64,000 bases of DNA from Burkholderia aenigmatica (GCF_902499175.1 NZ_CABVQC010000031.1:1-64000), one strand, 5' to 3'. Numbered from the stretch's first letter, positions 32,895 to 41,411 are shown. Numbers and translations are program-made. The notes: a model not told the origin generated them from the sequence alone.

Positions 32895-34223
32895 GTGGCA
32901 ACTTCCCCTACCGGAGCGGCCGGCGAGCCGCCGCGCATCGGCTCGATCGTCGGCGGCCTGGCCGGCAACCTGATCGAGTGGTACGACTTTCTCGCGTACA
33001 GCATCTTCTCGATCTACTTCGCGCCGGCGTTCTTTCCGGCGGACCGGCCGACCGTGCAGCTGATGAACACCGCGGCGATCGCGGCGGTCGGATACGTCGC
33101 GCGGCCGGCGGGGAGCTGGCTCGTCGGCCTCTATGCGGACCGGCGCGGGCGCAAGGCCGCACTGACGAAATCGGTGCTCGCGATGTGCGCGGGATCGATG
33201 CTGATTGCCGTCACCCCCGGCTACGCGACGATCGGCGTGCTCGCACCGGCGCTGCTCGTCGCCGCGCGGCTGCTGCAGGGGCTCAGCATGGGGGGTGAAT
33301 ACGGCACCAGCGCGACCTACCTGAGCGAAATTGCACCGCCGGACCGGCGCGGCTTCTACGTCGGCTTCCTGCAGGTGAGCGTGGTCGCCGGCCAGCTCGT
33401 CGCGCTCGGCCTGATGCTCGCGATGCAGCGGATCTTTGCCGGTACGCACGACCTCGAACGCTGGGGCTGGCGGATTCCGTTCTTCGTCGGCGGCGTGCTC
33501 GCGCTGTTCGCGCTCTACATGCGCCGCAACGTCGTCGAGAGCGATGCGTTCATCGCCAGCCGGGCGCGCGCGGCGAAGACGCGCATGACGGCCGACCTCG
33601 CGGCCCACTGGCGCGAGCTGCTGCTCGCGATCGGCATCACGGTCGGCGGCACCGTCGCGTTCTACACGTACACGGTCTACATGCAGAAGTACCTCGTCAA
33701 TTCGGTCGGGCTGCACAAGGAAACGGCGACCTGGATCTGCACCGCCGCGCTGCTGCTGTACATGCCGCTGCAGCCGCTGTTCGGCCTCGTGTCGGATCGC
33801 GTCGGCCGCCGGCCGGTGCTGCTGTGGTTCGGAATCGGCGGCACGCTGCTGTCCGTGCCGATCTTCACGGCGCTCGGGCACGTGCACGAGCCGCTCGCCG
33901 CGTTCGCGCTGGTGTTCGCCGGGCTGGTCGTGTTGAGCGGATTCACGTCGGTGCACATGCTGGTCAAGGCCGAGCTGTTTCCGCCGCAGATCCGCGCGCT
34001 GGCGGTCGGACTTCCTTATGCGCTGACGACGGCGATCCTCGGCGGCACGACCGAATTCGTCGCGCTGCGGCTGAAGGCGAGCGGCAACGAGACGATGTTC
34101 TTCTGGTACGTCGCCGCGTGCGCGGCGATTTCGCTGCTCGTGTACTGGCGGATGCCGGAGACGCACCCGGCGAAGCGCGGACGCGCGTCACGGGCGGCAG
34201 TCGCCGCGCCGGCCTCGCGCTGA
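32895..34223 (+). CDS. MFS transporter, metabolite:H+ symporter (MHS) type
   Basis: A 442-residue 12-helix carrier. NLIEWYDFLAYSIFSIYFAP in helix 1 and LYADRRGRKAALT in loop 2-3 are hallmarks of the alpha-ketoglutarate/citrate-type MHS group. The start is GTG 32895, preceded by ACAGGAGACAACCC, rather than the in-frame upstream ATG. It is the last gene of the four-gene operon, so the operon encodes two unrelated carriers at its ends. The second may import a related acid or export an intermediate. Confidence 0.87.
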   Translation: MATSPTGAAGEPPRIGSIVGGLAGNLIEWYDFLAYSIFSIYFAPAFFPADRPTVQLMNTAAIAAVGYVARPAGSWLVGLYADRRGRKAALTKSVLAMCAGSMLIAVTPGYATIGVLAPALLVAARLLQGLSMGGEYGTSATYLSEIAPPDRRGFYVGFLQVSVVAGQLVALGLMLAMQRIFAGTHDLERWGWRIPFFVGGVLALFALYMRRNVVESDAFIASRARAAKTRMTADLAAHWRELLLAIGITVGGTVAFYTYTVYMQKYLVNSVGLHKETATWICTAALLLYMPLQPLFGLVSDRVGRRPVLLWFGIGGTLLSVPIFTALGHVHEPLAAFALVFAGLVVLSGFTSVHMLVKAELFPPQIRALAVGLPYALTTAILGGTTEFVALRLKASGNETMFFWYVAACAAISLLVYWRMPETHPAKRGRASRAAVAAPASR

Positions 34224-34238
34224 ACCGGTGCCGGCGCG

Positions 34239-34454
34239 TTACTGCGCCCGTTGCGCCACGCGTGGCGCGGCGGGCGTCACGATGCGGGTCGCGATCGCTT
34301 CCGGCATGTCGTCCGGCCAGGACGCGGCGCACCGCATCCCGGGCGGCGGCGCCGGCAAGCCGCCCGGCATGACGGCTTCGTTGGCGTCGCGGCCGCAGCC
34401 GGGCAACCAGCCGGACACGCCGAGGCTCCAGATCAGGGTCGCAAACAGGCGCAT
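34239..34454 (-). CDS. Small lipoprotein-like peptide
   Basis: A 71-residue peptide. It begins with a signal-like segment (MRLFATLIWSLGVSGWLPGC), with Cys20 as a possible lipobox cysteine although LPGC is a loose match. The rest is Pro/Ala-rich and probably unstructured. The ATG lies two bases downstream of the stop of the DUF4156-like lipoprotein gene, so the two are probably one transcript. The function is unknown. Confidence 0.5.
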   Translation of the reverse strand: MRLFATLIWSLGVSGWLPGCGRDANEAVMPGGLPAPPPGMRCAASWPDDMPEAIATRIVTPAAPRVAQRAQ

Positions 34455-34456
34455 CG

Positions 34457-34828
34457 TCACGCTCCGGTGCCCGGACAGCGATAGACGCTGCCGGTCAGCG
34501 TGACACCCGTCTGCCGCAGATAGCCGCCTTCGCTGCCGTCGAAACTCCCGCTCTGCGCGCCGCGCTGCGTGAGCAGCACCACGACGTTGCCGCCGAGCGC
34601 GGCCGCGCGGTTCTTCAGGTCGTTGCGCGCGCCGGTCTCGAGCGTCGCGTCCGGGATGAAGCCGCCGGTCAGGAAGTTGCCGCGGCTGCCCGTCACGTCG
34701 CCGAGGTGACGGCAGCTGCCGCCGGGGTCGCGCATGACGATGCGCACGTCGCGGCCGGCGGCGGAAGGCTCGAGTGGCGCGCACGCCGCCAGCGCGGCAG
34801 GAAGGAACAGCAGCCAGAGAGGTCTCAT
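34457..34828 (-). CDS. DUF4156-like lipoprotein
   Basis: A 123-residue predicted lipoprotein. The signal peptide ends in a good lipobox (AALAAC, Cys15). The mature part matches the DUF4156 pattern of short envelope lipoproteins: VRIVMRDPGGSCRHLGDVTG near the start, NDLKNRAAALGGNVVVL in the middle and GSVYRC at the end, whose two cysteines could pair. The role is unknown; such proteins sit in the outer-membrane inner leaflet. It is the last chromosomal gene before the prophage, which is inserted about 100 bases upstream of it. Confidence 0.75.
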   Translation of the reverse strand: MRPLWLLFLPAALAACAPLEPSAAGRDVRIVMRDPGGSCRHLGDVTGSRGNFLTGGFIPDATLETGARNDLKNRAAALGGNVVVLLTQRGAQSGSFDGSEGGYLRQTGVTLTGSVYRCPGTGA

Positions 34829-35146
34829 GTTTCCACCGTAGCGAATGCGCGTGATCGCGCGACAGCGCCACTTTAGAGACGCCGCCGCGTCCGCACATCG
34901 GGCGAAGGTCGTGTGCTCGGGCCGGAAAGGATGCGACCAAAAGAGGGGGGACGTTTAGTTTGAGATAGTCATGGAAGGCCAAAAAAAGCCCAAAAACGCC
35001 CGGAAATCCTTGTCTGTTGGGGCTCGGGCTGTGGATAACCCAGAATTGGCAATCGACGTTTAATTTGACCCAAAAATTGCCAAAATTCGGGGCGGATTTA
35101 GGCAGAAATTCGTCCATCACCCGCCCGAACCCCGTCCATCGATCGG
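34829..35146. other. Chromosome-prophage junction region
   Basis: This 318-base gene-free stretch joins the chromosomal lipoprotein gene to the last gene of the prophage's leftward block. Base composition changes near 34930 from GC-rich to AT-richer with A-tracts. It holds the putative phage left end and its transposase-binding sites. An open frame crosses the whole junction, but it is an artefact of joining unrelated DNA. Confidence 0.6.
34950..35068. promoter_or_regulatory. Left-end transposase-binding sites (L1 and L2-like)
   Basis: GACGTTTAGTTTGA (34950-34963) and GACGTTTAATTTGA (35055-35068) are direct repeats with one mismatch, starting 105 bases apart. In Mu the first two MuA sites at the left end are similarly about 105 bases apart. 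The first copy is close to the presumed phage terminus. Both lie in non-coding, AT-richer DNA. Confidence 0.65.
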
Positions 35147-36379
35147 TCAAAGTGTCCCACTCACGACCCGATACCGTGCCGACGATACGTCCGCCGCGTC
35201 CATCGTCCCCACTTCGATACCCGTCCCACTCTGGTTGCCGTCCGATACCTGGTCGACGCGCAGTCGGATCACCGGAACCTTGCCGCCGATTTTCCCGTCC
35301 GGAACCAGAATCACCAGCGGCGTCGCGCTCGTATCCGCCGTGTCGACCAGCACCGCCTTGTAATCCCACAACAACGCCGGCAACCGGTTGAGCCAAGCAC
35401 GCGGCCAGCTCTTCAATGCCGCCATCTCACCAACCGTCGAGACGGCTTCGTCGGCCGCCGCCTGCGCGACCACAACCAGCGACTCCGTTGCGTATGTGGG
35501 GAACTCCTGGGCAATGATCGCCGGCAATTCAGCCTCCATGAATCCTGCGACGGCGGGCTCGACGGGTTGCAGCGGCGTCACCGGCTTGTCGAGCCAGTTG
35601 CGCCAGCGCTGCGCCATTGCTTCGCGGTACTCCAGCCCGATCGAATTCATGACGGCATTGTTCTGCATGTCGACCGGCAGGCTCGCCAGTTTCTGACCGA
35701 GCGCCATGTCAGGGCCGAGCCACGACTGGCCGACGTTGTGATCCCAGCCGGGATCAATGCCGACCGGTACGCGGTCGGTCACCTCTCCATCCGCGTTTGT
35801 CACCAGGCGATAGCGCACGTCCGGCTCATACGACGGCTGCTTTCCAGCCGCCTTCATCTCGGCCTCGGAATACGAGCGAGTCGTACACCGACAACCCCAG
35901 CCACACGGCGGATAGTGGGTGCGCCAGAAACCCGACGTGACCGGCAGAAGCGTGCCGTTCCAGGCGCGATGCTGCGGTCGGGTGCGACTATCGAGTACGG
36001 CGCGATACTCGAGATACGGTCGCCGATCGGCATTTTCGACGATCTGTTGCCAGCGGCCGGCCATGTAGGCCGAATGCATGTTCGCCCGGTAAATCAGCTC
36101 GGTGCGCCAGCCGCGCTTGCCCCGATACGTCCAACCGGAACGCTGGACCGTTTCATCGAAATCCTTGCGAAACTGCGCGAGCGTCGTACCGGATTCCATC
36201 GCGCGCACCAGCGACGCGTGGATATCCTTGACCACATCGAGCGGAGCGCCGGCAACGGTGAACTGGGTGGCATGCATCGAGCCGAGCATGTCGTTCCAGC
36301 GCTCGGTTTCCACCGGCACCTTGCTGCGAAGGTTGGCGAGTGCGTTTTCAGCCTGTACGCCGAACGGTTGGACAGACAT
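35147..36379 (-). CDS. Phage head morphogenesis protein (SPP1 gp7 / Mu gp30 family)
   Basis: A 410-residue minor head protein made in few copies per capsid and involved in head assembly and DNA injection. The SPP1-gp7/MuF core is at about residues 55-190, with the zinc- or disulphide-like motif THYPPCGWGCRCTTRSYS and the RTELIYRANMHSAYMAGRW helix. After it comes an extra C-terminal domain of some 130 residues with beta-strand character (AVLVDTADTSATPLVILVPD, then VPVIRLRVDQ). In related Mu-like proteins that position can hold a nuclease-fold (PBECR-type) module; that is only a suggestion. It is the last gene of the leftward block, about 200 bases from the phage end. Confidence 0.85.
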   Translation of the reverse strand: MSVQPFGVQAENALANLRSKVPVETERWNDMLGSMHATQFTVAGAPLDVVKDIHASLVRAMESGTTLAQFRKDFDETVQRSGWTYRGKRGWRTELIYRANMHSAYMAGRWQQIVENADRRPYLEYRAVLDSRTRPQHRAWNGTLLPVTSGFWRTHYPPCGWGCRCTTRSYSEAEMKAAGKQPSYEPDVRYRLVTNADGEVTDRVPVGIDPGWDHNVGQSWLGPDMALGQKLASLPVDMQNNAVMNSIGLEYREAMAQRWRNWLDKPVTPLQPVEPAVAGFMEAELPAIIAQEFPTYATESLVVVAQAAADEAVSTVGEMAALKSWPRAWLNRLPALLWDYKAVLVDTADTSATPLVILVPDGKIGGKVPVIRLRVDQVSDGNQSGTGIEVGTMDAADVSSARYRVVSGTL

Positions 36380-36640
36380 TTACGCGCCTTCCTGCTGCAG
36401 CGTGCCGAGCAGCACCAACACGATGCCGGACAGCGCGAGTCGGCGCAGATCGTCGTCCAGTGCCAGCACTACTTCGTCCGGAATCGGCATGTCGGTGTCG
36501 CTCGCGCGATGCGCACACGCGCCAAAAGCCATGATTTCGGAGGCCAGCTTTAGCGGCGAGCTGGTCGGAGTGTTCAGTGCTGCCGAAAGCGCCACGATCT
36601 TGTCGCGTAGGTCTTGTTGTTCTGCCGTGAGAGTCGACAT
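36380..36640 (-). CDS. Small phage protein of unknown function
   Basis: An 86-residue helical protein between portal and head morphogenesis genes. ATG 36640 has AAGGAG 8 bases upstream, so the longer frame to 36736, which would overlap the portal gene, is rejected. An N-terminal helix (STLTAEQQDLRDKIVALSAA) is followed by a second helical region ending in a hydrophobic segment (LRRLALSGIVLVLLGTLQQE). It could be a small structural or assembly helper. Its stop abuts the start of the head morphogenesis gene. Confidence 0.65.
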   Translation of the reverse strand: MSTLTAEQQDLRDKIVALSAALNTPTSSPLKLASEIMAFGACAHRASDTDMPIPDEVVLALDDDLRRLALSGIVLVLLGTLQQEGA

Positions 36641-36684
36641 TTTTGGCTCCTTTGAAAGGCCTATAAAACGTGTTTTAACGGCAT

Positions 36685-38220
36685 TCAATCGGCCGTTTCC
36701 GTATCCTGGTCGACGTATCCCTGCGCGTACGACCATTGGAGTGCCTGCCGCATGACTCCGATCAGCTCGGCGTTATCGATCTCTCCGACGAGCTTTGTCA
36801 GCTCGGCCTCGATATCTGCCAGCGATCGTCCGTCGCGCTCGGCCTGGTCGAGCATCCGCGCAATCGGCTCGATGACAGCCGCTTCCAGCGCCGCATCCGC
36901 CGCATCTGCCGCCGATCGCACGCGCACATCCTCGGCCTGCGCCGATTCGATCAGTACGGCGTCATCAGCAGCGGCGAATTCGGCTGCCGGCGCTTGTTTC
37001 GGCGCGGGCAGAAGCGCGTCCGCGTCATCAGCGGCCTGCGGGATGTTCAGCTCTTCCAGCATCGCCTTGCGAGACGGCCGCGCGCCCATGTTCGCGGCAA
37101 TCTGATACGTTTCCGCGCGATCCTTGCCCGCCGCGTTGATCTGGAAAAACTCCAGCTCGGGCGACGGTACGTCCTCGCCGAAATTGAACGTCGTGATCCA
37201 GCGGAAAATCTGCGACATCGACGCCGACGCAATGTCGCGGTCGGAGTCGTTGATGTCGCTCTGGCGCTTCATTGCCGTTTCGGTCGCGGCCCGTGCGCCG
37301 ACGTTCTGCAGCTCGGCGATCATCGCCTGACCGGTGAGGCACTTCGACATCTCGCGGTTTGCCGCGTTGATGAGCGATTCCTGGGGCAGCATCGAGCCTG
37401 ACGTGTTCGCGACCAGCAGCTCGACACTCGAACCTTCCGGCACGACCGCATAGCCGCTGTCGATCATCGCTTCGATCGCTTGCGCCAGTTGGTCCTGCTC
37501 GGCTTCCGATGCGCCGAGCCCGTAACGCGCGACGGGCCACGGCAAGCCGTGGCGCTCACAGAACTTCACGAAGTACTTCCAGCCGCCTGTCTTGAACGTC
37601 CACGGCCAGAAACAGCCCGACAACAGCGGTGAACCGTACGGATTCGACATCGTGGCTACGTGTCGGGACACAATGAACCGATACGGGTCTTCGACCACTG
37701 CGCCCACCGGCTCTGCACGCGTCTTGAGCATCAACTGGGCGTCGACGTCAAATCCGAACCGTCGATTCGGGCGATCGATCACATTGACCGGGACGACGAA
37801 GCCTTCCCATGCATCCCACACCAGCTCGTGGACGCGGTAGCCGGTGAAAATCGCGCTGAGCATTTGCCACATGATTTCCAGCCAGTCGGTCACGACCGCA
37901 TTCGGCCGGAAGCCCTGCATCCATCGCTCGCACAGGTCGCGTGCCTGCTGCGCTTTCGCGTCATCTTCAGCCCACGTCACCACGCGATAGTCCATGCCGC
38001 GAAACTCGCCGCGAATCGATCGAATTTCGCCGATCACGTGGGCGTCGGCCATGATCGACGCATACACCGTATCGGCAACTCCCATCGCGCGCAGCACCGG
38101 GTCTGGGTTCGGCAGCATATGTAGCCGGCCGAAGAAATAAGGATCGGTGTCGGCTGCTGCGGCCTGCTGACCGAACACGCCGCGCACCGATCGCACCAGT
38201 CGTTTGATATCAAGAACCAT
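36685..38220 (-). CDS. Portal protein (DUF935, Mu gp29 family)
   Basis: A 511-residue portal subunit. Twelve copies would form the ring through which DNA enters and leaves the head. Family segments include the wing/stem region FGFDVDAQLMLKTR, SRHVATMSNPYGSPLLSGCF and FVKFCERHGLPWPVARYG, then the TLTGQAMIAELQNVGARAAT-like crown helix. The last 100 residues are acidic and Ala-rich. It overlaps the terminase gene by 11 bases, and translation coupling is likely. The length matches Mu gp29. Confidence 0.9.
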   Translation of the reverse strand: MVLDIKRLVRSVRGVFGQQAAAADTDPYFFGRLHMLPNPDPVLRAMGVADTVYASIMADAHVIGEIRSIRGEFRGMDYRVVTWAEDDAKAQQARDLCERWMQGFRPNAVVTDWLEIMWQMLSAIFTGYRVHELVWDAWEGFVVPVNVIDRPNRRFGFDVDAQLMLKTRAEPVGAVVEDPYRFIVSRHVATMSNPYGSPLLSGCFWPWTFKTGGWKYFVKFCERHGLPWPVARYGLGASEAEQDQLAQAIEAMIDSGYAVVPEGSSVELLVANTSGSMLPQESLINAANREMSKCLTGQAMIAELQNVGARAATETAMKRQSDINDSDRDIASASMSQIFRWITTFNFGEDVPSPELEFFQINAAGKDRAETYQIAANMGARPSRKAMLEELNIPQAADDADALLPAPKQAPAAEFAAADDAVLIESAQAEDVRVRSAADAADAALEAAVIEPIARMLDQAERDGRSLADIEAELTKLVGEIDNAELIGVMRQALQWSYAQGYVDQDTETAD

Positions 38221-39826
38221 AAACGGATACCTTTCGCTTGCCTGATTTAATTCGTGGAATTACAGAGCCGAGACCGGAAAATGCCAGCATGAAGAGCATT
38301 TCAAGCGCGTCCGGACCGTCGTCGTGGTCGGCTTCCGGATAGTGGGTCAGTTGCTCTACAAGCGTTGTTTGGTTTTTGTTCAGGCGTATGGTCCCGTTCG
38401 CGCAATGCGGTTGCAATGACAAAATCCGAAGGTCCTTGTCATCGCTCGTGCGGATGCCGCGCGCTGGCACCGGAATACCTCTTTCGCGCGAGCGCTCGAC
38501 CAGGACGTCTTTAAAAAACTCCTGAAACTGGATGATTTCGACGCCCCAAACCAGACAGCGGTATTCCTCCTGGAATTCGATAATCTTTTCGATCTGCATG
38601 TTCGGGCGCATGCGTGCAATCTTTGCTTCCACCACATCGAGAATGCCGGTCTTGCGATTGAGGCCACCAACCAGGCATGCACATGGGTCGCGGCCCTTGT
38701 TACGTTTGCCCATAGACGGGTCATGTGCACCGAAGAAAATCCACGCATCGGAGGGGTGCACCCAGAACACAAGCTTTTGGAACGGCGCGTCTTCACTGTT
38801 CGTCGGATCGTTCTGATACTCGCAATCGAACGCGTGGTGATCGTTCGCGCGAATCTTCATCAGGCGCAGCAGCGGGCGCATAGCCGGCCAAGATACGACA
38901 GCGCCGTCGTCCATTTCAGCCTTGCGCTGCGCATAGAACGCGTCGCACGCTTCTTCGCCTTCATTCAGAAATACTTCTTCCCACTTTTCCCACAGATCCA
39001 GCCGCTTCGGCCACTCGATGATGGCGCGGAATTTATGCGACTCCCAAAGCGGGCTGCGATGCACGCGGTTCGCCACGCCGTCGTAATGCAGAATCGTGTT
39101 GAGGTAGATGATGTCCATCGAGCCGTCCGGTGGCCCGAGCGGCATCACGACCTTTTTGACCCAGCGTTCGAGCTTGTCACGCTGGGTCTTCTGCTGCACG
39201 TTCTCGTCATTCTCGATGTCGTCGAGCAACACCAGGTCGGGCCGAAACGGGCCATGCCGAATACCACGCATCCGCTTGCCCGAACCGAACGCCTGCAGCT
39301 TGATATCGGTTGCCGTCAGTGCAACGCCGACGTTCCAAACGCGCCCCTTACCGACGTGTTCCGGGAAGTCCATCGCCAGCCGCGGATTGTCGGTCAGCTC
39401 GACCTTGATCGCCTCCAGCATCATCTTCGCCTGGTCGCTGCTGTCCATCACGATCGGGATGAATTTCTTCGCCTGGCGGACGATGCAAAGCAGCGTGAAA
39501 ACCTGCGTGACCAGCGTCGATTTTGCTTCGCCGCGCGGCGCCGAAAGATTGATGAGCTTGCCTTGCTTTGCTGCGATGCGCTTCGGCAGGTTGTCGAAAC
39601 ACCAGTCGTGAAAAACAGATGATTCGACCGCATTGCTGTAGTGCGGGAAGTACGTTTGAAAGAAGAAGCGATAGTCGCCCGAGAACACGCGCATGCGCCG
39701 CTCCAGGCGCGCGTCTTCGTCCACCGCAAAGCCGTCGCATGCGGCGTCGATGAGCCGTCGCTGGTCGTCGGTGAATGCCATCAGTTCCTTCAGGAACTGT
39801 TCGGCGGCGTTGGATTTTTTTGCCAT
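38210..39826 (-). CDS. Terminase large subunit (Mu gp28 family)
   Basis: A 538-residue packaging motor and headful nuclease. The ATPase part has the Walker A-like motif SAPRGEAKSTLVT (about residue 95) and Walker B LVLLDDIENDENV (about 192). The C-terminal RNase-H-like nuclease half has acidic residues in WIFFGAHDPSMGKRNKGRDP and YPEADHDDGPDALEMLFML. Mu-type terminases cut inside host DNA after the integrated phage. It overlaps the portal gene and is preceded by the DUF3486 gene by 6 bases. Confidence 0.9.
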   Translation of the reverse strand: MAKKSNAAEQFLKELMAFTDDQRRLIDAACDGFAVDEDARLERRMRVFSGDYRFFFQTYFPHYSNAVESSVFHDWCFDNLPKRIAAKQGKLINLSAPRGEAKSTLVTQVFTLLCIVRQAKKFIPIVMDSSDQAKMMLEAIKVELTDNPRLAMDFPEHVGKGRVWNVGVALTATDIKLQAFGSGKRMRGIRHGPFRPDLVLLDDIENDENVQQKTQRDKLERWVKKVVMPLGPPDGSMDIIYLNTILHYDGVANRVHRSPLWESHKFRAIIEWPKRLDLWEKWEEVFLNEGEEACDAFYAQRKAEMDDGAVVSWPAMRPLLRLMKIRANDHHAFDCEYQNDPTNSEDAPFQKLVFWVHPSDAWIFFGAHDPSMGKRNKGRDPCACLVGGLNRKTGILDVVEAKIARMRPNMQIEKIIEFQEEYRCLVWGVEIIQFQEFFKDVLVERSRERGIPVPARGIRTSDDKDLRILSLQPHCANGTIRLNKNQTTLVEQLTHYPEADHDDGPDALEMLFMLAFSGLGSVIPRIKSGKRKVSVYGS

Positions 39827-39832
39827 CGTGGA

Positions 39833-40330
39833 TCAGGAATATTTCTTCGCGACTTCCTGGCCGAACTCTTCCAGGTACGCGATAAAGCGCGCGTGCTCTT
39901 TCGGGTACTTCGCCTGGACGAACGACGCGAAGTCGCGCAGCACGTCCATGCAGATCGACAGCGTGGCGAGCTTCGGATTGGAGCGGCCGGCCGCGTTCAC
40001 CGTCTTGATGAAGCTGTCGGACAGGCGCGCGAGGATGTCGGCCTTCTGCACCGGCTGCAGCTTCTGGTTGTTCTTCAGCTCTTCTAGCGTCGCCAGAAAC
40101 TGCACCGACATTTCCTCAACGACCTGGCTGGTCATGTTGTCGATGTTGGTGCGGGACATACGTTGAGCCGCCCGCGCGATGTCCCAATCGTCGCCGGCTT
40201 CCTTCGAAGCGCGCTTCCAGTTGCGTGCGGTCTGGTACGACACCTTGCACACGTCGGCGGCCGTCGTCAGCGGCATGCCCTGCAGGTATTTCGCACGCAA
40301 CTGGTTGCGGACCTTTTGGTCGTGGGCCAT
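39833..40330 (-). CDS. DUF3486 protein (Mu gp27 family, probable small terminase subunit)
   Basis: A 165-residue protein. The N-terminal helix-turn-helix (RNQLRAKYLQGMPLTTAADV, then KVSYQTARNWKRAS) suits a DNA-recognition small terminase subunit. The C-terminal half is helical (LEELKNNQKLQPVQKADILA). It lies directly upstream of the large terminase in the leftward block, the usual gene order of Mu-like phages. The assignment as small terminase is inferred from position and domain. Confidence 0.83.
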   Translation of the reverse strand: MAHDQKVRNQLRAKYLQGMPLTTAADVCKVSYQTARNWKRASKEAGDDWDIARAAQRMSRTNIDNMTSQVVEEMSVQFLATLEELKNNQKLQPVQKADILARLSDSFIKTVNAAGRSNPKLATLSICMDVLRDFASFVQAKYPKEHARFIAYLEEFGQEVAKKYS

Positions 40331-40333
40331 GCG

Positions 40334-40624
40334 TCAACCCTTGGTTGCGAAGTAGCGCACGACTTCAACCAGCGCCGTCATGGCGCCACCGGCGACGCCC
40401 CCCAAGCCGGCCGTCTTCGCCATCAGCTTGCCGTGGTCGCCTTCCAGCGTCTTCACGCGGTCCTCCAGACCGTCGATGCGATCGGACACGGTCTGTTTCA
40501 GATCGTCGATACGCTGATTGGTCGCCTGCTGGCCGTGCTGCACCATTTCACGGATACCGCGCAGCTCCCCCTGGATGTTGCCCAGCGCCAGCAGCAGCTT
40601 GTCGTTCAAATCGTTACCAGTCAT
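40334..40624 (-). CDS. DUF2730-like coiled-coil phage protein (Mu gp26 family)
   Basis: A 96-residue protein. Most of it (about residues 8-75) is a heptad-rich coiled coil (RIDDLKQTVSDRIDGLEDRV). A short hydrophobic glycine/alanine segment (AGLGGVAGGAMTALVEVVRY) follows, which could be a membrane anchor. It sits between the zinc-finger and DUF3486 genes, overlapping the former by 4 bases. The function in Mu-like phages is unknown. Confidence 0.75.
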   Translation of the reverse strand: MTGNDLNDKLLLALGNIQGELRGIREMVQHGQQATNQRIDDLKQTVSDRIDGLEDRVKTLEGDHGKLMAKTAGLGGVAGGAMTALVEVVRYFATKG

Positions 40625-40845
40625 CGCGGATACCCCGTTCTCCGTTGCTCAAACCGTCCCTGACATTCGGTGCAGCGTGTCGCGTACGGCACGCATGCGC
40701 GTCGAGCGGCGGGGATCGGTTCACCGCATTCGACACATTCTTCGGCACCCGCGCCGTGGCATTGGGCGCGGGCAAGTTCGATCGCTGCATCACGCTGCAT
40801 CTGTTCGATTTGCTGCGCCAGCTCGAACTCACGTTCATTCATCAT
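40621..40845 (-). CDS. TraR/DksA-type zinc-finger protein
   Basis: A 74-residue protein. A short N-terminal helix is followed by a four-cysteine zinc finger (CVECGEPIPAARRACVPYAT, then CTEC), the C4 form typical of phage TraR/DksA-like proteins. TraR binds the RNA polymerase secondary channel and mimics DksA with ppGpp, so this protein could shift host transcription during lytic growth. It starts at ATG 40845 or at the next codon, also ATG. It overlaps the Rz1-like gene upstream and the coiled-coil gene downstream. Confidence 0.83.
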   Translation of the reverse strand: MMNEREFELAQQIEQMQRDAAIELARAQCHGAGAEECVECGEPIPAARRACVPYATRCTECQGRFEQRRTGYPR

Positions 40846-41128
40846 CGTTATCCATCAACAGAAAAGGCGCGCATCCACTGGGCATCGAGTCGATCGCCGC
40901 GAGCACGCCACAAAACCGCGCTGCTAGGCCGTAGTACAGCCGCGCAACGTCACGGTGGTTCGCTTCCAAGTCCGGCATGCGACCGCTCGCCGGTTGGGGA
41001 AGCATGTCCGGCGCTCGCGTCAGATTGGACGGCGGCGGCACTCGCAAAGGGTCCGGCGTTGGCGGCACGCCAGCGCTGCAGGCGGACATCAGGCAGCACG
41101 CAATCGTCAACAGGTGCAGGCGGGTCAT
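40835..41128 (-). CDS. Rz1-like outer-membrane spanin lipoprotein
   Basis: A 97-residue lipoprotein. The signal peptide ends in a lipobox (CLMSAC, Cys18), followed by a proline-rich stretch (GVPPTPDPLRVPPPSNL), the hallmark of Rz1. The gene starts inside the Rz-like gene in a different frame and extends 115 bases beyond its end, a common spanin arrangement. With Rz it would bridge inner and outer membranes and disrupt the outer membrane in the last lysis step. The C-terminal 50 residues are longer than in lambda Rz1. Confidence 0.75.
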   Translation of the reverse strand: MTRLHLLTIACCLMSACSAGVPPTPDPLRVPPPSNLTRAPDMLPQPASGRMPDLEANHRDVARLYYGLAARFCGVLAAIDSMPSGCAPFLLMDNDDE

Positions 41129-41411
41129 GACGGGCATCCTCATCGAGCTGGTGGAAGTAGCGGTCGACGTGCTGAACGCTCGCGTCTGCGCGCTGTCCGG
41201 CCTGTTGTCCACGTTTGATATCGCGGTCGATCCGCTTGATGTCGCCCTGGTATGCGCGCTGCGCCGCTGTCGCGTTGTCGCGCGTCGCGGCGCTCTTACC
41301 GTTGGCGCGGCCAATGAAGTACGCGGCGCCGTGTGTCGCAACCAGCACGACCACGACTGCGGCGCCGACCGCGCGCAGATAGCGCGCGTCAAGTTCCGGA
41401 AGATCGATCAT
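40950..41411 (-). CDS. Rz-like inner-membrane spanin
   Basis: A 153-residue type II membrane protein. One N-terminal membrane helix (AVGAAVVVVLVATHGAAYFI, about residues 14-33) is followed by a helical periplasmic region with coiled-coil tendency (AYQGDIKRIDRDIKRGQQAG). The C-terminal part overlaps the Rz1-like frame and is less regular. It overlaps the lysozyme gene upstream by 4 bases. Position between endolysin and Rz1 supports the role as i-spanin. Confidence 0.75.
   Translation of the reverse strand: MIDLPELDARYLRAVGAAVVVVLVATHGAAYFIGRANGKSAATRDNATAAQRAYQGDIKRIDRDIKRGQQAGQRADASVQHVDRYFHQLDEDARHDPPAPVDDCVLPDVRLQRWRAANAGPFASAAAVQSDASAGHASPTGERSHAGLGSEPP

Noticed and set aside
34932-34933. 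Exact left phage terminus
   Set aside because: Kept only as an estimate. The right end is outside the window, so neither the matching terminal sequence nor the target duplication can be checked.
34239-35396. A long minus-strand frame crossing the prophage left end
   Set aside because: It joins phage DNA to chromosomal lipoprotein frames by chance; only the last 71 codons form a plausible gene.
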